This document shows positions 32,701 to 42,264 of a stretch of 64,000 nucleotides of DNA, one piece after another (the first letter of the stretch is position 1; each line of letters starts with the position of its first letter). Location of the stretch: the NCBI GenBank assembly GCA_019096155.1, contig JAHCVI010000002.1, positions 1 to 64,000 on the forward strand, read 5' to 3'. The stretch is from Staphylotrichum longicolle. Its lineage: Eukaryota > Ascomycota > Sordariomycetes > Sordariales > Chaetomiaceae. The position numbers and the translations under genes were made by a program. The notes under the pieces were generated by a model. It did no database searches and was not told the DNA's origin. It saw only the letters and a program-made list of their open reading frames with translations.

Positions 32701-34520
32701 CTGGCCGTTTGTGCACCTGGTGGCGCTGGGTAAGTGGAGTGGGAGAGAGTAATGGAAGGTGTGGATGGAATGGCTGATGGTGTGGGATTCGTTGGGAACG
32801 TCCCAGCATGTACCAGGCTAGTCGGAGGGGTGGCGTTCGGCTTGGCAGGAAAGGCTGCCGGCGTGTACATTGCTGATATCGGTGCTTGGGGAGGTTGTGG
32901 AGGAAAGAAGGACCCCTGTGGGTCTGGCAAAACTGATGACCCCTGGGCCGGCGCCGTCTGGGCCCCGTAAGGCGTAGGGGACGGCGAATGGGATGGGACG
33001 ATGGGAAAGGTGGCTGAATGCGGTCGGGCGCTTGGGTAAGCTGGTGTTGGCGGAGTCGCAGAGGCTGGAGGGGGTGTAGCAGCCATGGGCGGCTGATACG
33101 GTCCTGCTAGGCCTTGAGTGGCGGGCGTAGAAAAGGGTCGAGCATCGTAGCTGTTGGCGGCCAGGGATGTGATTGATGGGGAAGCATGTGCTGGTGAAGT
33201 CGGGTGAGGAGGGGACGGCGCCTGGGGGCCAGGCCAAGGGTGTGCCACTGCCGCGTTGGACTGCGGATATGGTGATGTCGACGACGGCCGTTGTATCGAG
33301 TCTAAAGGGCGCGGCGATGTCGTAGCTAGGCCGGGATAGGGAGGGTGATGCTGGTGACCGGCTGTCGGTCCTTGCGTAGCCGGTTGGGGGCCGCCCTTGA
33401 GGCTTGGATATGAACCTGCGCTTGGTGCTGATTGATGCGAATAGCCAGGGTCCGTGCCTGCTGAAGGAGTACTCGTCGGAGCTTTAGCCTCGCTCGGTTG
33501 GCCCTGGTCGACGTGGAATGGAATTAGGCCCTCATGGTCAGGAGGTCCCGGCTTCTCGACAACAATCAATCCCTCACTGTCAGCGGAAGCCTGCGTCGGC
33601 CCCAGGGATCCGGTACCAGTACCATCAAGGGGCTCCGGGGGGTCCCCGACCTTTGCCCCTTGGCTAGGAGGTTCGGATTTTGCGTCTGCAATCAAGCCAG
33701 GTTCTTGGCCCTCCCCTTGAGGAACTTGCGCGGTGTTCGGGCCACCAGAGCTCGCCTCCGTAACTGAGGCGGACGGGATCTGGGAGGCAGAAGCATCATG
33801 ATCATTGATGCGCGGCGGGGGCATAGATCCTTCTAGTTCGGCAATGAATGTTTGAGCCGGATAGAACGGGGCCACGGGTATCGAAAAAGCTGCACCTCCA
33901 GGAGAGAGTGTGTTAGGAGATGACGGGCCGACCGGGTGAACTTCCATTTCATGGATGGCAGGCGGCGTCGGTTGACCTGGGGCCATCTGCGCGTGGACGC
34001 CAGTCCATTGTTGGGAAAGGGGCCGCGTGGGGATGCTGTATCCGGCGGAGTGGTGCATTTGCATGGGGTGTTGTGCTGGAGGGTTGTGGAGCCCAGCAGC
34101 GTCAACGTAAGAACTCGGCGCAGGCGATGGAGGTGGGAAGTAGCCGGGCTGGGAGTGCGGTGATGTCTGACTAGCAGGCTGCGGCGTGTGTGTGCCCGTA
34201 GGTGAGCCCTGTGCTAGACCTGGGCCCGCAACCGGTTTCCGCAGGAGACGGAGCGGGGTTGGGACCATGCCGTCGAGCGACATGTTAGCCATCGCCGGCG
34301 ACAAGTTCTCCGCGTGCTGTGACGGAGGTAGTGGCTGATATTGGAGAGTTTGGAAGTGCTGTGGCTGTTGGGATGACTGTGAGCCAGGAGCCGCCTGCGG
34401 TTGCAGTTGCTGTTGCTGCTGGTATGGTTCTGGTGGTCGGTACGCGGTGTACTGCCGTAGATCCGGTGTGGGGTAGCCGGTCGAGGCTCCCCCGTACGGC
34501 GGGGCCCCGTTGTGCGCCAT
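29748..34520 (-). CDS. Very large Pro/Gln-rich, disordered protein
   Basis: A single open frame of 1590 codons begins at the ATG at 34520. The product is almost wholly low complexity: Pro, Gln, Ser, Ala and Gly dominate, with PQQPHQPSHPQQQHPHHPSH-type runs and a PAATPG repeat block (31305-31440). The only segment with ordered, conserved-looking character is ANSVFSKDTVKWSKKTASRL followed by GGAIKTAASSAHVAATNAQA (about 32570-32680), probably an amphipathic helical region. Between about 30415 and 30070 two stretches in a neighbouring frame (GVNPAQYPAQNAHSQT; LANMWLPPSQGDGATAQANA) fit the protein's composition better than the main frame, which turns Leu/Arg- and Cys-rich there, so compensating indels are likely. 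Function unknown; proteins like this often act as scaffolds or in RNA or actin-associated condensates, but that is a guess. Confidence 0.75.
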   Translation of the reverse strand: MAHNGAPPYGGASTGYPTPDLRQYTAYRPPEPYQQQQQLQPQAAPGSQSSQQPQHFQTLQYQPLPPSQHAENLSPAMANMSLDGMVPTPLRLLRKPVAGPGLAQGSPTGTHTPQPASQTSPHSQPGYFPPPSPAPSSYVDAAGLHNPPAQHPMQMHHSAGYSIPTRPLSQQWTGVHAQMAPGQPTPPAIHEMEVHPVGPSSPNTLSPGGAAFSIPVAPFYPAQTFIAELEGSMPPPRINDHDASASQIPSASVTEASSGGPNTAQVPQGEGQEPGLIADAKSEPPSQGAKVGDPPEPLDGTGTGSLGPTQASADSEGLIVVEKPGPPDHEGLIPFHVDQGQPSEAKAPTSTPSAGTDPGYSHQSAPSAGSYPSLKGGPQPATQGPTAGHQHHPPYPGLATTSPRPLDSIQRPSSTSPYPQSNAAVAHPWPGPQAPSPPHPTSPAHASPSITSLAANSYDARPFSTPATQGLAGPYQPPMAATPPPASATPPTPAYPSARPHSATFPIVPSHSPSPTPYGAQTAPAQGSSVLPDPQGSFFPPQPPQAPISAMYTPAAFPAKPNATPPTSLVHAGTFPTNPTPSAIPSTPSITLSHSTYPAPPGAQTARPGKHSGASTSFSGFANSVFSKDTVKWSKKTASRLGGAIKTAASSAHVAATNAQAAASQAAALHRQRSISAAQAKPATNAPASAYGPVPAPGMPQQATTGQPPTWPSPTAGAGGTVQSPPPSQVPLAWPSGTPATPGSAVSFAPIGASPGPGQPQQPHQPSHPQQQHPHHPSHPQQLQQPHQAQLPPQPSPYQQPAQVFQPQQTPQPHQPPQPSQPSQIYQPLQTHLPPQPLQPHQSPQPHQLPPQFAQPQVGTQGPAGQSPPAQASQPCQPSQAPQAALPTMGYSERPVGQPLHPSLHHPPQPQPSPAPVGIVPGSLPTDSVSNTTEIAGVTGGQSAQPDESQNAHAGTPTPGPGQENAGQQTGIAASELQPQSLPQAPSGQPQASSTTNPAQNTGNTLSGAVPADGPGPQATLPAASSDSAATPGPAATPGPAATPGPAATPGPAATPGPAATPGPAAASSPAAAPGPAAIPGPTAGPAPVAALVPVAGSVSTTAPGPVPALGPTPAPGPSAVSSSFPLGPAGQVPQVISQGQQPQPWLFGPAAPPTPNHGPVTQGSSGPQGWGGPVPQQAQHAVNSAGQQYSSWTLPGATPPGPMQGGLSASQGAPGQFPQQQQQWTVGQGQVWGGQAPGTPWPGQTGLPQQGIGASPPQPGAGMQPNQYGVSQPYAQMPIGQQVHPWAAPSQPSWQQPLPQWNTPTQQQVWSPAGAPQGVPSFQQMPGQQQPVMGWNASHQQPQSWPQTPGTNPPASAPPQFSGPNGQLSSLGLTLRNILPRTLTPKLMAYSPPGSMASPPYAQAPTFQPQMSPALQAGMQPPTNSAGSGQHVVASQSRRRCDSAGECNKPHKPNAFCDVSWSYARVVGGRGAIGTWSCSGSPGPAVGSGVVAGGATNPGIGVESGSGDGDGARGNPTDEENKGSVSNAGGQRGDDARQQGDPETARPPSAVLDAEKSSVETGTSQPIKDQVVGQTDGQVPHVALAKSGQ
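31305..31440 (-). repeat. 18-base tandem repeat coding for PAATPG hexapeptides
   Basis: Units of the type GGGGTAGCAGCTGGGCCC, read on the plus strand, repeat about seven times and become more diverged at the edges (GGAGCAGCAGCCGGGCTT and similar). On the coding strand they give consecutive PAATPG units within the disordered protein. Such arrays often vary in copy number between strains. Confidence 0.85.
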
Positions 34521-35608
34521 GAGTGCTGTCCGGCTCGGAGCCTGTCTGGTGAACAGCTCCGTTGATGTGGTTGTACCACAGTAAACACGGACGGAGAATG
34601 TTCAACCTCGCTTCCTCCGCTTAGGATATTTTGAGGCGGAGTTGCTAGGAGAGCCAAGGCAGCCAGCCACGAGCTATTTAATTTGACTGTGGGACATCTG
34701 CCTCTCTCGGCGAATGGGAGCACCGGAACGCCAGGGGCTTGTTTGGTTCGAGGCCCTTGGCGTTCAGCCGCTAAGTCCAAATCGAACAAACCAACTCAGC
34801 CGCATCGAGTGACCATCCCGAGCAAGCAACTCCAAGTGCCGGCATCTGAAACAGGAGCATGCCTCTGGGTTTCAGCCCCCGAAAGACCAGAGATGGGGGA
34901 AGATAAGAGAAGAGATTACCGGAACAACTAAGAACGAAAATGGGAATTAGATAGGAGTCGGTAAAATAAAAGACAACGGAATATGGGTAAAGGTAAGATA
35001 GACGAAGAGAGGATGACAAAGAGGAAGATATAGAGAATGATGAAAGAATAAAAATATAGAAGATGATGAAGAGGATGAAGAAGAGGATTATGATGACGAA
35101 GAGGGTGAAATAAAGAGAATAACGAAGAAGATGGAATAGACGCATTCAGAAAGATGGCAGAACAAGATGTTAAACGATAAGAGATTTGGTTTAATAAAAA
35201 GACAACCACAGCATAGAAAGACAAAGAAAAGAAAACACTGAAACGAGGAGGAGAAGCCGAGAAGGGAGGAATGAGAAGATAATTGTCTTGCAGAAGGTAT
35301 TTTGGAGCTCCTCAATCTAACCCTCTCCTCGTCAATCCGATGCGCCGGTTGGAAAAATGACACTTTGGGAGCAAAACATCAAAAACCTCAACCTATCTAA
35401 TAAGCATCTCTGTTGCAGGCGGTTCCCGAGAACGGCTTTGAAACGAATCCTCAATTGGGGTTAGGGTTGGGGACCATCAATACTTTGCTGCAGTGCCAGG
35501 GTCGGCTCCCTGACATCCGTAAATTCAATCACTTTCACTTCTCGGTTCCCAGTTTTATGTTGCTCAACCTCAAAATGCAACACGACACTGCAATCGGCGT
35601 CGGGCAAC
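34521..35608. other. Divergent intergenic region with a purine-rich tract
   Basis: From about 34885 to 35275 the plus strand is strongly purine-rich (GAAGATAAGAGAAGAG and similar words) and AT-rich. The frames read through its complement are only Leu/Phe/Ser low complexity. The region should hold the promoters of the disordered protein (minus) and the PLD-like protein (plus). Confidence 0.55.
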
Positions 35609-37135
35609 ATGAATCACTCAACAAGCCTCGTCCATGACATTCTCAAACGGATGGAATCATATCATGCCGCCACGGCACGGTCGGCCCATCGCGACACACC
35701 GGGTTGCAACTTCGATGACGCACTGGAACAAGACCTCCTCATAACTCGATGCGAGCCCAAGAGCTTCCAGCTCGGGACAGGTGCTTCGATTTTCACCGAC
35801 TGTCTGCTCCCTGCCATCACCTCGGCGCGGCATGAGATCATCTTCGTCACCTGCTTCTGGGCGCCATCCAAGACTCTGACCGCACTCTGCGACGCCCTCA
35901 CCAAGCTTGCAGCGCATCGTCGCGCCCTCAACCAAGACGCGCTCTCCAAGGGGTCAACCGCCCTCCCGCCCCTGAGGGTTCGCATATGCATGTCGTCGCG
36001 GTCATTGTTACAGAAACTTCTGCACCCTCAGTCCCGCGACGGCTACATCTATCCACCTTCGTCATGGCCAAAGAAGCTTGGCCTCCCTGAAGCGGCACTG
36101 CTCGACGCCGGAGGTATTCACCTGCACGTCAAGAGTCTCTTCTTTCTTCCGTTCAGTGTGATGCACCCGAAATTTGTGATCATTGACAGGCAACGGGGGT
36201 TCGTGCCCAGCTGCAACGTTAGCTGGGAGCCGTGGCTTGAGGGCTGTGTTGAGATTGTAGGAGACGCAGTTCAGTCGTTGTTGGCTTTCTACTCGCGTGT
36301 CTGGGAGCAGACCGTCGACTTCAGAGAGCGCTTTGATGGCGTGGTTAACGACTCGGAGGGATTGGGTTTCGACATTCGACGAACAAGCCTGGCGTTGGTC
36401 GCAAGCACTGCGCACTACAGCACAACTTTCGAATTCCACGTTGACAGAACGCTCCCAACACTTGTGCTTCCTTCTTCCTACCACCGCAACCCGCGCTTTC
36501 GCCCGTTTCCCTGGCAAAAGTACCCCACTCCGCCTGCCACGCCTTTGAACGTGGCATTGCTCCAATTGTTTGAGCGGGCACAGCGGTCGATCTACATTCA
36601 AACCCCCAACCTTACCTGCGAGGCCGTCATCGCCGCAGTCTTGGGTGCCCTTGCAAAAGGAGTCGACGTTAGCATCGTGACAAACCGCAACATGATGTTG
36701 CTTGAACAGTTTGTCACAGCCGGCACCACCACATCCTGGTGTGTTCGTTCGTTGATTCGTCGCTTTCAAAGACTCAAACTCAAGGGGCTGAACAGTGATC
36801 TCGAAGCTGGCCGCTGCCAAGGGCGCTTACAGATCTCTTATTTCCAGCCGAGGTCTTGTGCCGGCTCCAGGGGCCGTGAGAGGCAACCTCTGATGACATC
36901 CTCCCAAGGGGAAGAGCCGGTGCACTCGCACCTGAAGCTGACACTGGTCGACGGCGAATACGCGATGCTTGGGTCAGGCAACCTCGATCGAGCAAGTTGG
37001 TTTACCAGCCAAGAACTTGGCATCATGTTCCAAGGCCGTGAGTTTTGCGCGGCGATCAAGGCCGGGGTGGACGAGGTCTTGGAGGGGAGACTCGCGTCAA
37101 TTTTTGACTCGGACGATGGCGAAAGACGGGGTTGA
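35609..37135 (+). CDS. Phospholipase D-like (PLDc) domain protein
   Basis: An intronless frame of 508 residues. Two complete HxKxxxxD catalytic motifs are visible: HPKFVIID (about residue 186) and HLKLTLVD (about residue 440). The second is followed by YAMLGSGNLDRASW, the usual GSxNxDxRS-type partner. The segment HEIIFVTCFWAPSKTLTALC lies before the first motif, and RAQRSIYIQTPNLTCEAVIA before the second, as in bacterial cardiolipin-synthase-like and fungal PLDc_2 proteins (PF13091). It probably acts as a phosphodiesterase on a phospholipid or nucleic acid; the substrate is not known. No signal peptide or membrane span is obvious. Intact. Confidence 0.88.
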   Translation: MNHSTSLVHDILKRMESYHAATARSAHRDTPGCNFDDALEQDLLITRCEPKSFQLGTGASIFTDCLLPAITSARHEIIFVTCFWAPSKTLTALCDALTKLAAHRRALNQDALSKGSTALPPLRVRICMSSRSLLQKLLHPQSRDGYIYPPSSWPKKLGLPEAALLDAGGIHLHVKSLFFLPFSVMHPKFVIIDRQRGFVPSCNVSWEPWLEGCVEIVGDAVQSLLAFYSRVWEQTVDFRERFDGVVNDSEGLGFDIRRTSLALVASTAHYSTTFEFHVDRTLPTLVLPSSYHRNPRFRPFPWQKYPTPPATPLNVALLQLFERAQRSIYIQTPNLTCEAVIAAVLGALAKGVDVSIVTNRNMMLLEQFVTAGTTTSWCVRSLIRRFQRLKLKGLNSDLEAGRCQGRLQISYFQPRSCAGSRGRERQPLMTSSQGEEPVHSHLKLTLVDGEYAMLGSGNLDRASWFTSQELGIMFQGREFCAAIKAGVDEVLEGRLASIFDSDDGERRG

Positions 37136-37374
37136 TCAACGCGATTGCGGCCCATCGACGGAGATGCCGAAAGTGGCTCCGTGCAGGCCCGGGCGCCAGG
37201 GCCGGCTGATCAAGCCCAGACCTGCTGTTGTATCGGAGACTTGCCCGACAGAGTTGATCCTGTTTTACTATGTACATGTTGTTCCCATCTTTTTGTTGCG
37301 TGTTCTCGCGGTCTACCTCTTTGTGTAGCACTTGTCCTTTCTTTCCTCGATAGCATTGTGTCCTTCTTCCAGAC

Positions 37375-37398
37375 TACCTTACCTGACTAGGTAAGGTA
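37375..37398. terminator. Perfect 10-base-pair hairpin downstream of the PLD-like gene
   Basis: TACCTTACCT - GACT - AGGTAAGGTA pairs perfectly over ten bases around a 4-base loop, 240 bases after the stop codon. Related AGGTACCT/TTACCTAAGGTA words occur in other intergenic parts of the window, so it may be a dispersed repeat and not a true 3'-end signal. Confidence 0.35.
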
Positions 37399-38718
37399 CA
37401 TAGTCAGTACCTTAGGTATTCGCCTGCGTTTCCTCTCAAGAGACGTCCTGTTCTTTCCTCCCTGTCCAGGTATCCGGTATTTTCCCTTTCTAGGCCCTAT
37501 GATATTTTGTTTTCTTTCTTTTAACATTTTTCTCTCCTTCCTTTTCCGTTTTCTTTGTTTTCGTACCGAATGCTCTCATCAGTTGCTAGCTGCGCAGAGG
37601 AAAACATCATTTCCTAGGTGCATGGAGACTACTCCTTTGCCGCCAGCGATCATAGGACTGTGTGTTCGAGCTTTGCATTGGTCAGGTAGTGCAGTGCGAT
37701 TGTCTGGAGCAGTGAAAGCACTTGGAACCCTAGCTGCATTCGGCATCCGGACCTGTAGCGCAGTCCTGTCGTCTGTGGGGAAGCGGAGTGGCCGTATGAT
37801 GGTGACAGACGGCGGCCTGCTCCCTGATTCCTCTCCTTTTGGCCCCGGACGCAGCTGGCCGGGCACGCATGACTGTGTGTATTTTGGTGATTTCGGCACC
37901 TCCAACCAGCGTTCCGGGCGGGCGTGACAAGCCCCGACAATGCAACGAAGACGCGGAACATCGCACGTCTCTTCCGCCCAGACTCGGCATGATCCGTCCA
38001 GGGTGCTACCCCTGTCCTCGCCATTTGCCCCGCAGGAAGAGCCGCGCCCTTCCCTTCGTGGATATTCAGGAACGTGGGCTTCCGAGGTGGCCAAGCCCCA
38101 CGTCAATTAAGGATGCCGACAACGACCCGGTTCCACCACGATGGCCCTTCATGGAAACCCGGTTGGCGGAGATTGTGCCTGTTTCCCATAGAGGATACAC
38201 GGCCTAGCCCCTGACCTTCACCCGGTTCTTGGTTCTGTCCCCCCATCTTCTCCACTTTCAGCCGTTGAAGAGCCGTTTCCACCATCCTGGCACCCCCCGT
38301 GGCCAAAAAAACCTGTACACCCAAACTGAACTTGAGGCGCCACGATACCTTTAGGTTTTGATAAGAAAGATCTTATTGTAAAAGAATGTCAAATTAAAGG
38401 GAAAAGAGGGAGGACAAAGACAAAGGGAAAGAGAGGAAGAAAAGAGAGGAAGGAAAAAGAGGAAAGAAAGGAAGTAGGAAAAGAAGTAGGACAAGAGGAA
38501 GAAAAAAAGGGGAAGAAAATAGCGGAAGAAAAGGATCTAATGAACTTGGATTCCACTTCACTTTTCTTCATTGAGTTTTCAGGCTTTCTCAGTGCCTTTG
38601 GTAAGAGATGGAGATGTCACAATGGTTCTCGTGATTTTGGTGGACGCCTTTTTCTGTCCAGCAGGAGCCTGGTTGCATCACGCCCCCCTGGCGTCAAGTG
38701 CCAAAGGCGGCCCAGAGT

Positions 38719-38890
38719 CTGGGGCGCATCGCCCTAGGTCCTTCTTCGGTGGCGTTCCCGGGACGTCTTTCCCTATGTAGCCGCCCTCGCTCCGCTCTTG
38801 GTGTTCGCCTTGGCCCTCGATCCGAGCTATGCCAAGCATGGAAGCTTGCTCGAGCGTTGCGCCGAAGGACTGATGCTGCTCCGTCCGGGG
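38719..38890 (+). promoter_or_regulatory. Two candidate CreA/Cre1 sites upstream of the GH6 gene
   Basis: CTGGGG at 38719-38724 and CCGGGG at 38885-38890 fit the SYGGRG consensus of the carbon-catabolite repressor CreA/Cre1. They lie about 345 and 175 bases before the ATG. Such six-base sites occur by chance; the call rests mainly on the known glucose repression of fungal cellulase genes. Confidence 0.3.
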
Positions 38891-39065
38891 CTGAATCGTC
38901 CGGCTCCGTGCTCCCGTTGATCCGGCCCTCCCGTTCCTTGGATGGACGCAATGTTGAGCACGTTGTTTGGCCATAAAGAGGAAGCTCTCGCCCCTCGATA
39001 CGCATCTCTCATTCCAGAGCATCTCACGCCCCTAAGACAGCTTCGTTGTTGCGCCCAACTCTACA

Positions 39066-40724
39066 ATGGCTGCGAAGATCCTTCTGACCGCCGCGCTCGC
39101 GGCATCCGCCCTGGCTGCTCCCGTTGTTGAGGAGCGCCAGAACTGCGGCTCTGTCTGGTACGTCTTAGCCCAAAACCATGAAAGGGGCCTCAGCTGACAC
39201 GGGGGATATGTAGGAGCCAATGTGGCGGCAATGGCTGGAGTGGTGCGACTTGCTGCGCTTCTGGCAGCACCTGCGTGGCCCAGAACCCGTGGTACTCTCA
39301 GTGCCTGCCTAACAGCCAGGTGCCTACCACTGCTGTCGTGTCCACGACGTCCAAGGCCAGCAGCAGCAGCAGCAGCAGCAGCAGCACCATCAAGTCCACC
39401 AGCACCTCCGTCAGCACCAGCAGCCGCAGCTCTGCGTCGACCACCACCACTCCCGTGGTTACGCCCACCACTAGCATCCCCGGCGGTGCTTCGGTAACCG
39501 CTAGCTACTCTGGAAACCCCTTCGCTGGGGTGCAGCTGTGGGCCAACGACTACTATGCCTCCGAGGTCTCCACCCTGGCCATCCCCAGCTTGACCGGTGC
39601 CATGGCTACCAAGGCCGCTGCTGTTGCCAAGGTTCCCAGCTTCCAGTGGCTTGATAGGAACATCACTATCGATACCCTGATGGTCAAGACCCTGTCTCAA
39701 ATCCGGGCCGCTAACAAGGCCGGTGCCAACCCCCCCTATGCCGGTATGTCAACACCACATTCCTTGATTATTTTGAGCATCAGAACCATCAAATTAACAG
39801 CCAAAACGCTCAACTTGTGGTATATGATCTTCCGGACCGTGACTGCGCTGCGGCTGCTTCTAACGGCGAGTGGTCGATCGCGAACGGCGGTGCGGCCAAC
39901 TACAAGTCCTACATCGATGCCATCCGCAAGCACATCATCGAGTACTCGGATATCCGCACGATTCTCGTCATTGAGCCTGATTCCCTGGCCAACATGGTCA
40001 CCAACATGAACGTGCAGAAGTGCAGCGGCGCCGCGACCACCTACAAGGAGTTGACCATCTACGCCCTCAAGCAGCTCAACCTCCCCAACGTGGCCATGTA
40101 CCTCGACGCCGGCCACGCTGGCTGGCTCGGCTGGCCCGCCAACATCCAGCCCGCCGCTGATTTGTTCGCTGGCATCTACCGGGACGCTGGCAAGCCCGCT
40201 TCCGTCCGCGGCCTTGCCACAAACGTTGCCAACTACAACGCCTGGAGCATCGCCTCGCCCCCGGCGTACACCACGCCCAACCAGAACTACGACGAGAAGC
40301 ACTACGTCGAGGCCTTCAGCCCGCTCCTCAACGCGGCCGGCTTCCCTGCTCACTTCATCACCGACACTGGCCGCAACGGCAAGCAGCCCACTGGTATGTC
40401 CTCCCCCGCTTGAACCCTGCGCTCCCAAGCGTCGAAACAGACTCTGACAGCAATTCTCTAGGCCAAACTGAGTGGGGCCACTGGTGCAACGCCAAGGGCA
40501 CCGGCTTCGGTGCCCGCCCGTCGGCCAACACTGGCCACGATCTCCTGGATGCCTTCGTCTGGGTCAAGCCCGGTGGCGAGTGCGATGGCACCAGCGACAC
40601 CAGCGCCGCCCGCTATGACTACCACTGTGGCCTTGCCGATGCCCTCCAGCCCGCTCCCGAGGCCGGCCAGTGGTTCCAGGCCTACTTCGAGCAGCTCCTC
40701 ACTAACGCCAACCCGCCTTTCTAA
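39066..40724 (+). CDS. cel6A: GH6 cellobiohydrolase II with N-terminal CBM1
   Basis: This secreted exo-cellulase releases cellobiose from non-reducing chain ends by inversion. Exon 1 is 39066-39157, intron 1 is GTACGT...TATGTAG (39158-39213), exon 2 runs to 39743, exon 3 ends at 40393, and exon 4 is 40462-40724. The product has a signal peptide (MAAKILLTAALAASALA), a CBM1 (SQCGGNGWSGATCCASGSTC ... WYSQC), a Ser/Thr linker with an (AGC)n serine run, and a GH6 domain. The catalytic residues are in YDLPDRDCAAA and LVIEPDSLANMV. GWLGWPANIQPAA and CGLADALQPAPEAGQWFQAY are family signatures. The frame across intron 2 does not close: the donor GTATGT at 39744 is good, but no AG before QLVVYDLPDRDC is in the right phase, so one base is probably missing or extra near the A-run at 39803-39806. 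Confidence 0.96.
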
Positions 40725-41257
40725 GCGAGTTGTGCATAGGCGGATGAGGAATAGACGGTGGATGCACTCCTTGAGTGCCCTCTAACATATCCTTCTTCTT
40801 GTACATAGTTACTGTTCGCTGTTGGTTCGGCTAGACGAAGCGGGCATGAGGAAATTTGTATATACACCTCAAGTTTCAATGATCTCAACTTGACTGTAGT
40901 GTCTGACGTTCATGTGGCGTGCGATGCGGCAGAGGCTTTGTTAGATACAGTGACAGTGGGTCTTTTGCTCAATGTCCGAATGTGCACATGTTCAAATCCC
41001 TCTCCCGGGACACTCGACGTGAAGGTGTCTAGACCACTTCGTTTGATGTATGCCGAACAGAGACTCATTGCCACGTTATGAGTTGGCGAGTTCCACTTCT
41101 CCCTGTGAATTACCCCGCATCTGCTCTCTCCTGCGCTCCGTAACAAAGTCTTGACTCCCGACCTCATCCACCGTCGTGCCAGATCAAAGGTGTGAAGAGA
41201 GACAGACGTAGCGTTTCTGAGACCCTTCGTCCACCAACTTACATCAGCCAACCAGCA
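40725..41257. other. Intergenic, no gene seen
   Basis: 3' flank of the GH6 gene and promoter of the ThuA-like gene. A minus-strand frame across it lacks motifs. Confidence 0.5.
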
Positions 41258-41998
41258 ATGTCCGCCCCTTTCAAAGTACTCATCTTCAGCCGGACAGTGG
41301 CATACCGGCATGACTCGATACCAGCTGGCATCCGCGCCCTGCACCGTCTTGCTTCCACTTCAGCCTCAGCGGCCCACCAGTTTACTACAGACGACAGCGA
41401 GGACGCATCCGTCTTCAACCTCGCGTCTCTCTCAGCATACCGCGTCATTGTCCTCCTGCAGTGCTCCGGAGAGTTCCTAGACGACGCTCAGCTCGATGCC
41501 CTCAAAGGGTTCGTACAGTCCGGCGGGGGCATCGTCGCGGTGCACTGTGCTAGCTTTGCGATGCATTCATCAGAGTGGTACGGTCAACTCATTGGTGCGG
41601 TGTTTGAGAACCATCCCGAGCCACAACGAGGCCGCATCACGATTCTCGACCCAGAGCATCCCATCATGACGTGCGAATGTACGTCACAGGACAGCAATGT
41701 CCGGCTTTCGGAGGACATACAGCATGATGCGACGGAACGGGTTTGGTTGGATGAATGGTACAACTTCAAGACGCACCCGCGGACGGTCTCCGACGGATTA
41801 CATGCTCTGCTCGCTGTGGATGAGAAGTCATATGATGGCGGGGCGCATGGAGATGACCACCCTGTGGCGTGGTGCCGGACTTTTGACGGTGGTCGTTGTT
41901 TCTACACCTCGCTTGGCCATTTTGACGAGGCATATGAGAACGACTGGTTCATGGGACAACTGCTTGGGGGGATACTATGGACGGCGGGACTGGCTTGA
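41258..41998 (+). CDS. ThuA-like (trehalose utilisation family) protein
   Basis: An intronless frame of 246 residues with the start at MSAPFKVLIF (41258); an upstream GTG in frame is unlikely. ThuA proteins (PF06283) have a class I glutamine-amidotransferase-like flavodoxin fold. Visible family blocks are VLIFSRTVAYRHDSIPAGI, VIVLLQCSGEFLDDAQLDAL, FVQSGGGIVAVHCASF, DEWYNFKTHPR, HPVAWCRTFDGGRCFYTSLG and the terminal WFMGQLLGGILWTAG. Bacterial ThuA acts in trehalose and related disaccharide catabolism; the fungal role is not defined. A stretch at about 41670-41730 (CECTSQDSNVRLSEDIQHDA) interrupts the usual block and resembles a retained short intron, but removing it does not keep frame. No signal peptide. 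Confidence 0.88.
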   Translation: MSAPFKVLIFSRTVAYRHDSIPAGIRALHRLASTSASAAHQFTTDDSEDASVFNLASLSAYRVIVLLQCSGEFLDDAQLDALKGFVQSGGGIVAVHCASFAMHSSEWYGQLIGAVFENHPEPQRGRITILDPEHPIMTCECTSQDSNVRLSEDIQHDATERVWLDEWYNFKTHPRTVSDGLHALLAVDEKSYDGGAHGDDHPVAWCRTFDGGRCFYTSLGHFDEAYENDWFMGQLLGGILWTAGLA

Positions 41999-42077
41999 GG
42001 CTGGAGTCACTGTAAAGTCGATGAGGCTCAGTTTGACTGCCATTCAAGGCAACGTATCGGAGAATAAAAAAGGAAAA

Positions 42078-42206
42078 TTGGAGGAGATCTAAGAGAAAAA
42101 TAAGAGCGAGCAGGGGAGGGGGATAGGGGTGGGAGAAAAGAAGAGGAAAGAGAAAAGGGAAGAGAAGAGGGAAGAGAAGAGGGAAGAGGAGAGGGAAGAG
42201 AGGAGT
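42078..42206 (+). repeat. Purine-only tract with GGGAAGAGAAGA repeats
   Basis: About 130 bases are almost entirely A and G. Within 42155-42205 the 12-base unit GGGAAGAGAAGA repeats about four times with small changes. The tract lies between the convergent 3' ends of the ThuA-like and HAD genes. Confidence 0.85.
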
Positions 42207-42264
42207 CAAGGTATCTCATGCCGAACGCCCTTCTGCTTGTAATGACATTCCATCCTTGCATCAA

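Larger units (their letters stand above)
37136..39065. other. 1.9-kb intergenic region between PLD-like and GH6 genes
   Basis: This contains a perfect hairpin (37375-37398) and a purine-only tract of about 150 bases (38393-38545, AAAGAGAGGAAGAAAAG-type words). The 500-base region before the GH6 start has two CreA-like sites. Frames between 37500 and 38330 overlap on both strands without motifs; no gene is supported. Confidence 0.5.

Noticed and set aside
24000..34000. A secondary-metabolite gene cluster around the MFS transporter
   Set aside because: No polyketide synthase, peptide synthetase, terpene synthase, P450 or pathway regulator is next to it.
41672..41716. Possible 44-base intron in the ThuA-like gene
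   Set aside because: The ends look like GTACGT...ACAG, but removal breaks the reading frame while the unspliced frame is open.
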